From positions 140,167 through 204,166 of the forward strand of contig NZ_JAPYPC010000003.1 of assembly GCF_029937855.1 (NCBI RefSeq): DNA of 64,000 nt. The letters are read 5' to 3'. Below the pieces are notes generated by a model. The model saw only the letters and a program-made list of their open reading frames with translations. It was not told the origin of the DNA and made no database searches. Source of the DNA: Christiangramia sp. GTDB lineage: Bacteria > Bacteroidota > Bacteroidia > Flavobacteriales > Flavobacteriaceae. A program made the position numbers and the translations under genes. Below are positions 19,244 through 28,282 of the stretch, one piece after another (position 1 is the stretch's first letter; each line of letters starts with the position of its first letter).

Positions 19244-20398
19244 TTAGTTATTGTAGCTATCCCCAAAGTTAAAGCTTAACCCAAACCTTAAGGTACCTTC
19301 TAACGGGCTGGGCACGGAAGAAGTTGAAAATAAATAAGAAGCATCTATAATGATATTTTCATAAGCAAAACCTGCACCCAGGGAGAAAAATTTTCTAAAA
19401 CCTTTATCTTCACTCTCATTGAAATATCCTGCCCTTAAAGCGAATTTTTCCCTATACCAGTATTCGGCTCCCAGGGCGAGAGTGATTTCTTTCAGCTCTT
19501 CAGAAAAACCGTCAGGCGCATCTCCAAAAGACTTAAATATACCGTCTATAGAACCTATTGTATTATATTCCTCATCATCTTCAGCATCTATATCACCATC
19601 ATCATCAAAATCCTGAGGGGTAGGAACCAAAAGCTTATTAAATTCAACATAGGTCCCTAAACGATTATCAGCATCAAAAATAAAATCGAAACCGGCACCT
19701 AATTTAAGATTGGTAGGAATAAAGTTTTCCTGTCCTGCATCATCATATTTCATCTTAGGACCAATATTGGATATTGCAGCACCTAATCGCCATTTTGCAT
19801 CAAAACTACTTAGAGTGAGCTGTTCCCCTTCATAATATGCAGCGACATCTACCCCAAAAGTAGAAGCAGCACCCAGATCCTCATTGTCCTGAAGTCCGAG
19901 ATCAGACCTTAAGTACCTTCCGGCTACGGCCATAGAGAAAGTTTCATTAAGCTTTAAAGCATAAGATACATCAAAAGTAAGTTCATTTGGATTCACCAAA
20001 AGCGGAAGATCTTCAAATCCCTGACGCGTCTCTATAGACCCGAGACTAAAATATCTTAAACTTCCGGCAACAGCACTTCGATCATCTATCTTGTGGAAAT
20101 AATTAAGACTTCCAAGAAAAATATCATTTACTATTTCGCTCAAATAAGGAGTGTAGGAAACCGCCACCCCATTTTCGCTTGTAGCGAAAGCATATTTTGC
20201 GGGATTCCATTGTTGGGAAAAAACGTCTGGAGAAGTTGCCACCCCCTGGTCCCCCAATCCGGCCGCACGTGCATCTGCAGCTACCAATAGAAAAGGAACG
20301 GCTGTGGTTATTACTCTGTCCCTATCATTTCCCTGCCCAAAGATTGAAAGATTGGTGAACAAAATGGCAACGATCAAAAAGAATGTAATTTTTTTCAT
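19244..20398 (-). CDS. porV: Type IX secretion system outer membrane protein PorV (LptO)
   Basis: A 384-residue outer-membrane beta-barrel of the FadL/PorV type, with a signal peptide (about 1-21) and the typical mature start GNDRDRVITTAVPFLLVAAD-ARAAGLGDQGVATSPD. PorV is the shuttle/attachment-complex partner that carries T9SS cargo from the translocon to the PorU sortase. A short Asp/Glu-rich insertion (near residues 260-275) resembles a calcium-binding loop. The C-terminus ends in amphipathic strands. It is divergent from gldJ, with a 420-bp gap and no porU between them. Confidence 0.92.
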   Translation of the reverse strand: MKKITFFLIVAILFTNLSIFGQGNDRDRVITTAVPFLLVAADARAAGLGDQGVATSPDVFSQQWNPAKYAFATSENGVAVSYTPYLSEIVNDIFLGSLNYFHKIDDRSAVAGSLRYFSLGSIETRQGFEDLPLLVNPNELTFDVSYALKLNETFSMAVAGRYLRSDLGLQDNEDLGAASTFGVDVAAYYEGEQLTLSSFDAKWRLGAAISNIGPKMKYDDAGQENFIPTNLKLGAGFDFIFDADNRLGTYVEFNKLLVPTPQDFDDDGDIDAEDDEEYNTIGSIDGIFKSFGDAPDGFSEELKEITLALGAEYWYREKFALRAGYFNESEDKGFRKFFSLGAGFAYENIIIDASYLFSTSSVPSPLEGTLRFGLSFNFGDSYNN

Positions 20399-20818
20399 TA
20401 TAGTAGTTAATGATACACAAATATATAGTAATAATCCTGTTAAGAAAGAACCTCGAAAAAAAAATGCTTTCCCATTCAGTAGAATCTCAATAAATCTATA
20501 GCAGTGATTTCGTTAGGGGTTAATGAATATAACTCAAATTAATGGAATTTATTGCAGGACATAATAAAGAGAACATTAAATTCGATAAAAATTTAAAAAT
20601 GCATATAATTTTTCCAGTAATAATTACGTTTTATAGATCCCGCAGTTGGGGAACCTAAAAACCTAATTTTAAACCGAATATAAATTGATCTTGGGTGATC
20701 ACAATATCAGAGAGTTATGAATTTTCGACTCTTTCAGAATTAACAAAATAATCTTGTACATTTATCGTTAATTAGTATATTGCGAAGCCTAAATTTCTAT
20801 CATAAAGAAGGGAATACT
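20399..20818. promoter_or_regulatory. Divergent intergenic region between porV and gldJ
   Basis: About 420 bp of AT-rich DNA without a plausible gene. On the plus strand TTG at 20754-20756 and TATATTGC at 20776-20783, 19 bp apart, form a near-consensus Bacteroidota promoter for gldJ; transcription would begin about 30 bp before the ATG at 20819. A confident promoter for porV was not found. Confidence 0.55.
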
Positions 20819-22513
20819 ATGAAATTGAATGTAGCTTTAAAAGCCGTTATTGCTGTAATTTGTGGCGTTAGCTTACTAAGCTGTAATAAATCCAACAATT
20901 ACAAAAATACCTCTCGCGCTACCGGTTGGGACATTAATTCTGACGAAGGTGGCTTTCAGTATAATTCTGATTATAAAGAGCAGGAAGCTGCTCCCGGATT
21001 AGTATTTGTAGAAGGAGGAACTTACACTATGGGACGTGTTCAGGATGATCCTATGCACGACTGGAACAACACCCCAACGCAACAGCATGTACAGTCGTTC
21101 TATATGGACGAAACCGAGGTCACCAATAAAATGTACCTCGAGTATCTGGATTGGTTAAGACGTGTCTTCCCGCCTAGCGAAGAAAATTACAAGAATATAT
21201 ATAATGGAGCTCTCCCAGATACGTTGGTTTGGAGAAACCGCCTGGGTTATAACGAGACTATGGTAACTAATTACCTACGTCACCCTGCTTATGCTGAATA
21301 TCCTGTGGTTGGAGTTAGTTGGATACAAGCTGTGGAATTCAGTAAATGGAGAACCGACCGAGTGAATGAATATCGTTTAGAAGATGAAGGCTTCATTAAA
21401 GAAAGTGCACACTTAACAGACGTAGATGCGTCTTCCACTTTTAACACCGAAACCTATATCCACACGCCAAGCAAAGCTTATGGAGGCAACACCGAAATTA
21501 GTCAGGGTGGAGATGAGTCGCAAGACAGATTAAGTGAAACTAATGAGGCTGGAAACCCGGTTAAGAAAGTATACCCAGGGCGAGAAAGCGGTCTTATATA
21601 TCCAGAATACAGACTTCCAACAGAAGCAGAATGGGAGTACGCGGCACTTGGATTGGTGGGAATTAGAAATTACAACACTTACCGTGGTAGAAAAAAATAT
21701 CCATGGGATGGGCAATATACCAGAAATGGTGATGTTAAGAAAATGGGTGATCAGTTAGCCAACTTTAAACAGGGGGATGGAGATTACGGCGGAATTGCCG
21801 GATGGAGTGATGATGGCGCTGATATTACCGCTGAAGTTAAAACTTACGAACCTAATGATTATGGCCTTTATGATATGGCCGGTAACGTAGCTGAATGGGT
21901 TGCTGATGTTTACAGACCTATCGTTGATGATGAATTTAATGACTTTAATTATTATCGTGGAAATGTGTATACTAAACACGCTATCAATGAAGATGGGACT
22001 GTAAAAGTTGTAGGAACAGACGACATAGTTTATGACACTCTAAGCAACGGAAAACTTGTAGCAAGAAATTTACCTGGAGAAATTGCCCAGGTGCCGGTTA
22101 CTCAGGAAGATACTTACATGAGAACCAATTTTACCGAAAGTGATCAAAGGGATTTCCGTGATGGAGATAAAAGCTCCAGTAGATATTACCAGCCTTTCCA
22201 GGAAGTAGAGGAGGATCCTGCTAAAAGAATGTATAATTCCCCAACCTATGATAATTTCACGTATGCCGATAGTAGCGCAGAAGGTGAAATCACTGAAAGA
22301 GGTTACGATAAAGAAAAAAGAACTACGTTAATAAGTAATGAAGTTAGGGTTTATAAAGGAGGTAGCTGGAGAGACAGAGCCTATTGGTTAGATCCCGCAC
22401 AGCGTCGCTATTTCCCACAGGATATGGCCACAGATTATATTGGTTTTAGAAACGCCATGTCCAGAGTAGGCTCAAAATCACTGGATAAAAATAAAACAGC
22501 CAGAAGCAACTAA
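20819..22513 (+). CDS. gldJ: Gliding motility lipoprotein GldJ
   Basis: A 564-residue lipoprotein with a formylglycine-generating-enzyme (SUMF) fold. The lipobox is VSLLSCNKS (Cys near residue 22). FGE-type segments are LVFVEGGTYTMG, YMDETEVTNKMYLEYLDW, YPVVGVSWIQAVEFSKWRT, YRLPTEAEWEYAALG, YGLYDMAGNVAEWV and the late VYKGGSWRDRAYWLDP. GldJ is required for gliding and stabilises other Gld/T9SS components in the cell envelope. The ATG at 20819 is chosen because an upstream in-frame TTG at 20780 falls inside the promoter. The sequence has an extra Asn/Asp-rich insertion around residues 195-235 relative to FGE cores. Confidence 0.94.
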   Translation: MKLNVALKAVIAVICGVSLLSCNKSNNYKNTSRATGWDINSDEGGFQYNSDYKEQEAAPGLVFVEGGTYTMGRVQDDPMHDWNNTPTQQHVQSFYMDETEVTNKMYLEYLDWLRRVFPPSEENYKNIYNGALPDTLVWRNRLGYNETMVTNYLRHPAYAEYPVVGVSWIQAVEFSKWRTDRVNEYRLEDEGFIKESAHLTDVDASSTFNTETYIHTPSKAYGGNTEISQGGDESQDRLSETNEAGNPVKKVYPGRESGLIYPEYRLPTEAEWEYAALGLVGIRNYNTYRGRKKYPWDGQYTRNGDVKKMGDQLANFKQGDGDYGGIAGWSDDGADITAEVKTYEPNDYGLYDMAGNVAEWVADVYRPIVDDEFNDFNYYRGNVYTKHAINEDGTVKVVGTDDIVYDTLSNGKLVARNLPGEIAQVPVTQEDTYMRTNFTESDQRDFRDGDKSSSRYYQPFQEVEEDPAKRMYNSPTYDNFTYADSSAEGEITERGYDKEKRTTLISNEVRVYKGGSWRDRAYWLDPAQRRYFPQDMATDYIGFRNAMSRVGSKSLDKNKTARSN

Positions 22514-22540
22514 TTTGCTTAGTTCCATAAAATAAACTTA

Positions 22541-22568
22541 AAGCCCTAATTTGTTTAGGGCTTTTTTT
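22541..22568 (+). terminator. Terminator after gldJ
   Basis: The inverted repeat AAGCCCTAA / TTAGGGCTT, followed by seven T, sits between gldJ and murF and would end or attenuate gldJ transcription. Confidence 0.85.
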
Positions 22569-22581
22569 ATAGATTTAATTT

Positions 22582-23874
22582 ATGAATACAGCTCGACTAC
22601 ATCAACGATTTTTACTTTGTTCTGGCGCCAATACAGATACTAGAGAAATAAGAAAAGACAGTATGTTTTTTGCCCTGAAGGGTACAAACTTCAATGGGAA
22701 TGAATTTGCGGAAAATGCGCTTAAAAAAGGTGCCCGCTATGTTGTGGTAGATGATAAAAAATATGCGAAAAAAGAAGAGCATTATATACTGGTAAAAAAT
22801 GCTCTGGAAGCTCTTCAGAAATTAGCAACTTTCCATCGAAATTATCTAAATATCCCTATCCTGGCGATTACCGGGAGCAATGGCAAAACTACTACGAAAG
22901 AATTAGTGAATACTGTGCTTTCCAGAAAATTTAGAACTATGGCCACCAGGGGTAATTTAAACAACCATATTGGAGTCCCGCTTACTTTATTAAGTATGGA
23001 CAATCAAACGGAATTTGGAATTGTGGAAATGGGCGCAAACCATCCTTTTGAAATAGAACACCTGTGTACTATCGCTAATCCCGATTATGGTTACATCACG
23101 AATTTCGGGAAAGCACACTTAGAAGGCTTCGGAAGTATAGACGGAGTAATTAAAGCAAAAACCGAACTTTATAAAAGTCTGCAAGAAAGACATAAATTAA
23201 TTTTTATTAATATCGATGATGAAATCCAAAGGAGACATCATAATTATAGCCATACCTTTAGCTTTGGGGAAAGCAAGCTTGCTGATGTTTGCATAGAATA
23301 CAAAACAGGTTTACCCAATGCCCAGTTAACTTTTAATAAGACCGACTTTAAAAGCAACTTAAGCGGATCTTATAATGCCAAAAATATGGCAGCCGCATTA
23401 TGTATAGGTCTTTATTTTAAGGTGGAGTTCAAACAAATTCAGGATGCAATACAGCACTACGCTCCAGACAATAATCGATCTCAGATGATCGAAACCGAAA
23501 CTAATACGATCATCATGGATGCTTATAATGCTAACCCCACAAGCATGCATGCCGCACTTGAAAATTTTAGTCAGCTTAAGACGAATAAACAAAAAATTGC
23601 CATCCTAGGAGATATGTTTGAATTAGGCACTTCTGCTGAAACAGAACATCAGGTGATTGCAAACTATGTTCAAAACAGTGATTTTTCGGAGGTTTATTTG
23701 CTTGGAGACAATTTCAAGAATACAAAAACAAGTAGTAATTTCATCTTTAAGTTTAAGTCAATGGAAAGTCTACAAAACCACTTAAAAGAATCCGACTTCC
23801 AAAATTGCTATTTTCTTATCAAAGGTTCCAGAGGAATGACACTTGAAAGAGTCCTTGATTCTATTAAAAAATAA
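22582..23874 (+). CDS. murF: UDP-N-acetylmuramoyl-tripeptide--D-alanyl-D-alanine ligase
   Basis: A 430-residue Mur ligase that adds D-Ala-D-Ala to the cytoplasmic peptidoglycan precursor. It has the ATP loop ITGSNGKTTTKEL (about residues 95-107), the metal-binding EMGANHPFEI, the carbamylated-lysine region FGKAHLEGFGS, IMDAYNANPTSM and the C-terminal ILGDMFELG. It follows gldJ as in many Bacteroidota. The start is 13 bp after the gldJ terminator, so it must have its own promoter or arise by readthrough. Confidence 0.95.
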   Translation: MNTARLHQRFLLCSGANTDTREIRKDSMFFALKGTNFNGNEFAENALKKGARYVVVDDKKYAKKEEHYILVKNALEALQKLATFHRNYLNIPILAITGSNGKTTTKELVNTVLSRKFRTMATRGNLNNHIGVPLTLLSMDNQTEFGIVEMGANHPFEIEHLCTIANPDYGYITNFGKAHLEGFGSIDGVIKAKTELYKSLQERHKLIFINIDDEIQRRHHNYSHTFSFGESKLADVCIEYKTGLPNAQLTFNKTDFKSNLSGSYNAKNMAAALCIGLYFKVEFKQIQDAIQHYAPDNNRSQMIETETNTIIMDAYNANPTSMHAALENFSQLKTNKQKIAILGDMFELGTSAETEHQVIANYVQNSDFSEVYLLGDNFKNTKTSSNFIFKFKSMESLQNHLKESDFQNCYFLIKGSRGMTLERVLDSIKK

Positions 23875-23939
23875 TTTACTTCAGGTTTTAAACTTTTCAG
23901 TATAAATCAAACTTTAGTTTTAATTCAAATTTCTTATAC

Positions 23940-24120
23940 CGACTATCCCTGAGGTAAGCCGTAGGGGTATGTCGCCGTACCGCTAATTATCGGTGTGATT
24001 TTGGCCTCCCCAGCCAAAAACCGATTTTTTTTATTTTCCCTCACCCGGAACTGCAAAAAAAGCAGTTCCGACCTCTCTCAAAGAAGATATGAAACGGAAG
24101 CCCCGATGCAGAGCCGTTGG
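23940..24120. repeat. Structured intergenic region with several hairpins
   Basis: The gap between murF and the M20 gene (convergent, ~320 bp) has no gene. It holds TTTTGGC/GCCAAAA (23999-24019, 7 bp loop), CGGAACTGC/GCAGTTCCG (24046-24070, loop of seven A) and a small ACCG/CGGT stem (near 23979-23994). The two larger stems could act as bidirectional terminators, or the region may be a copy of a dispersed repeat or a small RNA. Confidence 0.5.
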
Positions 24121-24195
24121 AGAATTTTAAAATTTGAAAACCTATAACTGGGAGAGTAAAATAAGCAATGACAAATTAAATTTACAAATATTCCC

Positions 24196-25584
24196 CTATT
24201 TACTCATCTCAGTAAAATGCTTATAAAACCACGGAATTGTCTCAATTCCTTTCAGGTAATTCCAGACTCCGAAGTGCTCATTCGGCGAATGTATCGCATC
24301 AGTATCCAATCCGAAGCCCATTAAAATGATTTTGCTGTCCAGTTCTTTTTCAAACAACGACACAATTGGTATACTCCCACCGCTCCTTTGCGGAATTGGT
24401 GTTTTACCAAAAGTTTCTTCATAAGCTTTACTCGCCGCCTGGTAACCAATAGTATCTATGGGAGTAACATAAGGATATCCCCCGTGATGTGGCTTCACTT
24501 CTACTTTTACTGAATCTGGCGCCAGACTTTCAAAATGTTTTTTGAATAATTCTGTGATCTCTTTCCAATCCTGATTTGGCACCAGTCGCATGGAAATCTT
24601 AGCATATGCTTTTGAAGGAAGTACTGTCTTGGCCCCTTCACCTATATAACCTCCCCACATTCCATTTACGTCCAGCGTTGGCCTTATGGAACCTCTTTCT
24701 AAAGTAGAATATCCTTTTTCCCCATGAACATCATTGATATCCAGCTTTTCCTTATAATCTTCCAAGCTAAAAGGAGCTTCAGCCATTTTAGATCTTTCTT
24801 CATCGCTGAGATTTTCCACGTTATCGTAAAATCCAGGAATGGTAATATGATTATTTTCATTGGTGAGCTTAGCGATCATCTGGCTTAAAATATTCAATGG
24901 ATTTGCCACCGCACCTCCATAAAGACCTGAATGCAAGTCACGGTTGGCACCGGTCACCTCAACTTCCACATAAGACAGTCCGCGAAGTCCTGTCGTTATA
25001 GAAGGTGTGTCCTTAGAGATCATTCCGGTATCTGAAATAAGAATAACATCATTCTGAAGTCTTTCTCTATTCTCTTTGATCCACCATTCCAGATGCTCAC
25101 TCCCTACTTCTTCTTCTCCTTCGATCATAAACTTCACATTACAGGGAAGCTCATTATTTCGGGTCATATATTCCATCGCTTTCACGTGCATAAACATTTG
25201 TCCTTTATCATCACAGGAACCTCTCGCGAATATCGCACCTTCAGGATGGATCTTTGTTTCTTTGATCACAGGTTCAAAAGGTGGTGAATCCCAAAGGTCC
25301 AACGGATCTGGGGGCTGCACGTCATAATGTCCATAAACCAGTACTGTAGGTAGGTTTTTATCGATGATTTTTTCGGCATATACTACCGGATGACCGGGAG
25401 TTTCTGAAACTTCTGCTATATCACAATCTGCTTTCAGCAGACTTTCTTTTACCGCTTCTGCAGCTTTTAGCATATCGCCTTTATAGGCAGGATCGGCTGA
25501 AATTGAAGGGATCTTTAGCAGATCTACCAGTTCATCCAAAAATCTATCTTTATTCGTATCTAAGTATTTCTTTATTGAATCCAT
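24196..25584 (-). CDS. M20/M25/M40-family dipeptidase
   Basis: A 462-residue zinc peptidase of the carnosinase/CNDP-like M20 family. Metal ligands and catalytic residues are in VLVYGHYDVQPPD, GSCDDKGQ, the catalytic MIEGEEEVGSEHL, ISDTGM and late HSPNEHF. A dimerisation lid domain lies about 205-330. It lacks a signal peptide and would cleave dipeptides in the cytoplasm. It is a stand-alone gene. Confidence 0.92.
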   Translation of the reverse strand: MDSIKKYLDTNKDRFLDELVDLLKIPSISADPAYKGDMLKAAEAVKESLLKADCDIAEVSETPGHPVVYAEKIIDKNLPTVLVYGHYDVQPPDPLDLWDSPPFEPVIKETKIHPEGAIFARGSCDDKGQMFMHVKAMEYMTRNNELPCNVKFMIEGEEEVGSEHLEWWIKENRERLQNDVILISDTGMISKDTPSITTGLRGLSYVEVEVTGANRDLHSGLYGGAVANPLNILSQMIAKLTNENNHITIPGFYDNVENLSDEERSKMAEAPFSLEDYKEKLDINDVHGEKGYSTLERGSIRPTLDVNGMWGGYIGEGAKTVLPSKAYAKISMRLVPNQDWKEITELFKKHFESLAPDSVKVEVKPHHGGYPYVTPIDTIGYQAASKAYEETFGKTPIPQRSGGSIPIVSLFEKELDSKIILMGFGLDTDAIHSPNEHFGVWNYLKGIETIPWFYKHFTEMSK

Positions 25585-25797
25585 GAATTATTTTTCAAAT
25601 GTGCGTAAAGTTACTAAGTTATAATTGGAAATCTATAAAGCTTTTATTTACTGTTTCCAAAACTCAACCTAAACCTTTTCAATTTATCGAAAAAAAATTA
25701 TAATCTGTTTGAACACTGGAATCAAGTCCTGAAAGACGCATATTTTATCCCGTTAAAATTATTCAGAAAAAAAATTAATATTTTTGTCTAACATTAT

Positions 25798-25826
25798 TTG
25801 AAATTTAAAAACAATAATTATATTTG
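25798..25826 (+). promoter_or_regulatory. Promoter of tRNA-Leu
   Basis: TTG at 25798-25800 and TATATTTG at 25819-25826, spaced 18 bp, match the Bacteroidota consensus TTG-N18/19-TAnnTTTG very well. The tRNA begins about 60 bp downstream. No other feature is seen in the ~300 bp between the dipeptidase start and the tRNA. Confidence 0.8.
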
Positions 25827-25888
25827 CACCCGCTTAAGTAATTAAGCAGGGAATCACAACGAGTCCTAAGTGTTGTGAAACTTTAAAT

Positions 25889-25973
25889 GCGGGCGTGGTG
25901 GAATTGGTAGACACGCTAGACTTAGGATCTAGTGCAGCAATGTGTGGAGGTTCGAGTCCTCTCGCCCGCACCA
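25889..25973 (+). tRNA. tRNA-Leu (anticodon UAG)
   Basis: An 85-nt class II tRNA. The acceptor GCGGGCG pairs with CGCCCGC, followed by discriminator A and encoded CCA. The anticodon stem CTAGA/TCTAG encloses the loop CTTAGGA, giving anticodon TAG. The T arm contains GGTTCGAGTCC. It is the integration site of the mobile element: its 3' half was supplied by the element and the gene remains complete. Confidence 0.95.
25920..25935 (+). repeat. attL core (16-bp direct repeat with attR)
   Basis: ACTTAGGATCTAGTGC, covering the anticodon loop and 3' anticodon stem of tRNA-Leu, is repeated exactly at 40348-40363. Beyond it the two copies continue with about 80% identity through the T arm, acceptor and terminator (to 26009 and 40437). 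Confidence 0.85.
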
Positions 25974-25977
25974 AACG

Positions 25978-26008
25978 AAAAGCCGACTTTAACGAGTCGG
26001 CTTTTTTT
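25978..26008 (+). terminator. tRNA-Leu terminator (element-borne copy)
   Basis: AAAGCCGACT / AGTCGGCTTT with a T-run follows the tRNA directly. A second copy with one stem change follows the tRNA remnant at 40407-40437, so the terminator belongs to the duplicated attachment region. Confidence 0.85.
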
Positions 26009-26012
26009 ATGT

Positions 26013-26035
26013 GGGTAACACCGAGGTAACACTTT
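26013..26035 (+). repeat. Left paired GGTAACAC motif (candidate integrase arm site)
   Basis: Two GGTAACAC copies start at 26014 and 26025, 11 bp apart. The same pair in the same orientation occurs near the right end at 40224 and 40235. They lie about 80-110 bp from the cores, inside the element. Confidence 0.6.
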
Positions 26036-26129
26036 ATGTTAAAGTTTAACAAAAAAGCATATCATCCCGGCATATCTTAAATAACTGAACGATTCAGTAT
26101 TATATGATGCCAGTTAACTTTTGCTCTAA

Positions 26130-27494
26130 TTACTGATTTAAGCCATAATTTTTCACGAAGAATTCAACATATTTTGGAAGTTGTGTACCCAGGTAATAAG
26201 GTAAATTCATCAATAAATAAGGTGTTCCGTCCAGGGTTTTATCTTCTTCAATTTTAAAGTTACCCCCATATATTCTTATAGTATAAGGGTGGTTTGCCCT
26301 TATTGTAAATTGATGTAATGATTTTAAAGTGCCTTTTGCTCCGGATTTTATTTCTATAGGAATCACTTTATCTTCATAAGGATATACCAAATCAACTTCA
26401 GAAGATGCCTGGTTTTTCTCCCTTACCCAAAAATTTGGTTTTGCGTTTGTTATGGTATTCAATGAAATCAACTCCTGAGTAATTAAATGTGGAATTATAG
26501 CTCCTTTAAAGGAATTGCTAAGATCTTCCATTCCCAACATTTGCGCTTGAATTCCAAGGGCGTGATTTATCAATCCCGTATCCAGAAATTGAAGCCTAGG
26601 AGACTTTTTTAAATTTGATTTTATGGGATTCTCTGTATCTGTAGTAGGATAAATAAGCTGAATTATTTTGGCATCATCTAAATTGCGCATAGCTTCCCCA
26701 ACTTCTCTTGATCTATAGTTGGAATTTCCAAAATTCTGAAATTTGATACGTTCATCTACATATAAGTGAGCTACTTCCATGATATGTTTTATTACACGCC
26801 TTTCTGTAGCATTCGAAGTGTATTTTTCCACATCGTTTCTATAAGTACTCCAAATACTTTCATAGACTTTAGGCAGGTCGGCCAAACTTTTGGTTTTTAG
26901 ATCGGCTTTGACCACTTCTGGCATACCACCTATAATAGCATATCTATGAAATAGATCCATCAGAGTAGTATGGGCATAAGGCTTTATTGGAATAGTATTT
27001 AGTTGGTCTAACGCTGTTTCGTGTTCTAAAGCTTTTAAATATTCAGCAAAATTCAACGGGTAGAGATATAAATATTCAATACGGCCTACGGGAAAACTTT
27101 TTACATCTTTTATGGCAAACTCAAGCAAAGAACCAGCTGCAATAACATGCAATTGAGGTTTGTCCTCGTAGAAATATCGTAGTAATTGGATAGCTTTGGG
27201 CAACTCCTGAATTTCATCTATAAATAAAAGGGTGTCGTTTAAATCCCGAACAGATATATTATTGGTCAGGAACAGAGCTTCGACAATTGTTTCAACATCA
27301 TCATGTTCTTCAAATACCCTTTTATCTGCAGACTTCTCCAAATTTAAAAAAATAGAATTCTTATATTTTTTTGCAAAGTCCTGGACTAATGTAGTTTTAC
27401 CTACTTGTCTTGCGCCTCTAATTACCAAGGGCTTCTTGTCGGAATTTTTCTTCCAATTCTCTAGATGACCGGTTATATGTCTCTGGAAATTCAT
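26130..27494 (-). CDS. AAA-family ATPase with DUF4143 domain
   Basis: A 454-residue protein. The N-terminal P-loop domain has Walker A RGARQVGKTTLV near residue 30 and Walker B DTLLFIDEIQE near 90. The C-terminal DUF4143 region (about 200-390) ends with a restriction-endonuclease-like core (VREKNQASSEVDLVYPYED and VIPIEIKSG, an E/D-x-K pattern). Such proteins are common, often horizontally acquired, and their function is not established; toxin, defence or DNA-binding roles have been suggested. It is the first gene inside the left end of the element, near attL, and has no obvious partner. Confidence 0.85.
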   Translation of the reverse strand: MNFQRHITGHLENWKKNSDKKPLVIRGARQVGKTTLVQDFAKKYKNSIFLNLEKSADKRVFEEHDDVETIVEALFLTNNISVRDLNDTLLFIDEIQELPKAIQLLRYFYEDKPQLHVIAAGSLLEFAIKDVKSFPVGRIEYLYLYPLNFAEYLKALEHETALDQLNTIPIKPYAHTTLMDLFHRYAIIGGMPEVVKADLKTKSLADLPKVYESIWSTYRNDVEKYTSNATERRVIKHIMEVAHLYVDERIKFQNFGNSNYRSREVGEAMRNLDDAKIIQLIYPTTDTENPIKSNLKKSPRLQFLDTGLINHALGIQAQMLGMEDLSNSFKGAIIPHLITQELISLNTITNAKPNFWVREKNQASSEVDLVYPYEDKVIPIEIKSGAKGTLKSLHQFTIRANHPYTIRIYGGNFKIEEDKTLDGTPYLLMNLPYYLGTQLPKYVEFFVKNYGLNQ

Positions 27495-28186
27495 TTTATT
27501 TTGTTATATAATAAGGGTAAATATATAATTATATTGTAACAAAATAAGGGTTATTTTAAATTTAATTTGTAATGAAATTAGGGTAATAGAAAAGACAGTG
27601 ATTCAAATAAATTTTTGAAGAGGTCTAAAGGGGAAATCGGAAAGTATGCCAAAATTTGAGCAGAATGCAAAAACACTAAAACAATGTTTAAGAACCGTAA
27701 GTAATTTTCTTATCCCCGAATTGTTATTTATTCTTTTCAAGCTTAAATATTTTCGGATGTTTAAAATTGAACCAGTATGAAAACTTGAAGACGATAAGAG
27801 CTTTGTGTCAGCCATTTTGGCTATCTCAATTTACAGGTTTCTGAATCAAGTTCGGTTTCCATGGTATAATGTTAAAATTTATACTCTTCGAGACATGTTG
27901 TTATTGCATTTTTATCTTCTATAACTATAAGGGCAGCCCATTAGTTAATCCTTCTTCTATACTAAATAAAGAATTGGCTTCAAGGTACCCTCCTATGGTT
28001 ACCGGTGTCTTGTTTCAGAACCATAATTCAAATAATTTAGACATACAAATAACTAGAGTATGTGAGGTATGAAGTCCCTATTCTTTTTTCTTTATTGGAA
28101 ATAGAAAAGAACAATAAGCGCATTCATTTGAAAAAAACTTCAATAAAATAAATCAAAATAAACTAAATCTTAAAAAAGTATTATTT
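27495..28186. other. Gene-poor, probably degenerate stretch
   Basis: About 690 bp between the ATPase start and a 31-codon frame. Only short frames occur (67-70 codons at 27603-27815 on minus and 27869-28072 on plus). Neither resembles a known family nor has clear start signals. The AT-rich tract 27495-27590 may hold the ATPase promoter. I see no RNA gene here; it may be decayed cargo. Confidence 0.4.
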
Positions 28187-28282
28187 CTATTTCAAATTTT
28201 CTTTAGCCAATTTTCCTTTGTCTCTAGTAGGATAAAAAGAAAATTCTATTCCATCTTCCATTACCTTAGCAATGGTTCTCAT
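28187..28282 (-). CDS. Possible 31-residue small protein after the DoxX-like gene
   Basis: The ATG at 28280-28282 overlaps the last codons of the DoxX-like gene in another frame and runs 31 codons (begins MRTIAKVMEDG, ends LAKENLK). The overlap suggests translational coupling. The composition is protein-like but no family is recognised. It could be a genuine small protein or a chance frame. Confidence 0.3.
   Translation of the reverse strand: MRTIAKVMEDGIEFSFYPTRDKGKLAKENLK

Noticed and set aside
20780..20818. TTG start for gldJ
   Set aside because: It lies inside the -7 promoter element; ATG at 20819 gives a clean lipoprotein signal.
25834..26052. 72-codon frame on the minus strand over tRNA-Leu
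   Set aside because: It is antisense to the tRNA and its terminator; the residue pattern is the familiar mis-called tRNA antisense protein.
27603..28072. Two short frames (70 codons minus, 67 codons plus) in the gap after the ATPase
   Set aside because: No recognised family, no start signals and unusual composition; treated as degenerate sequence.
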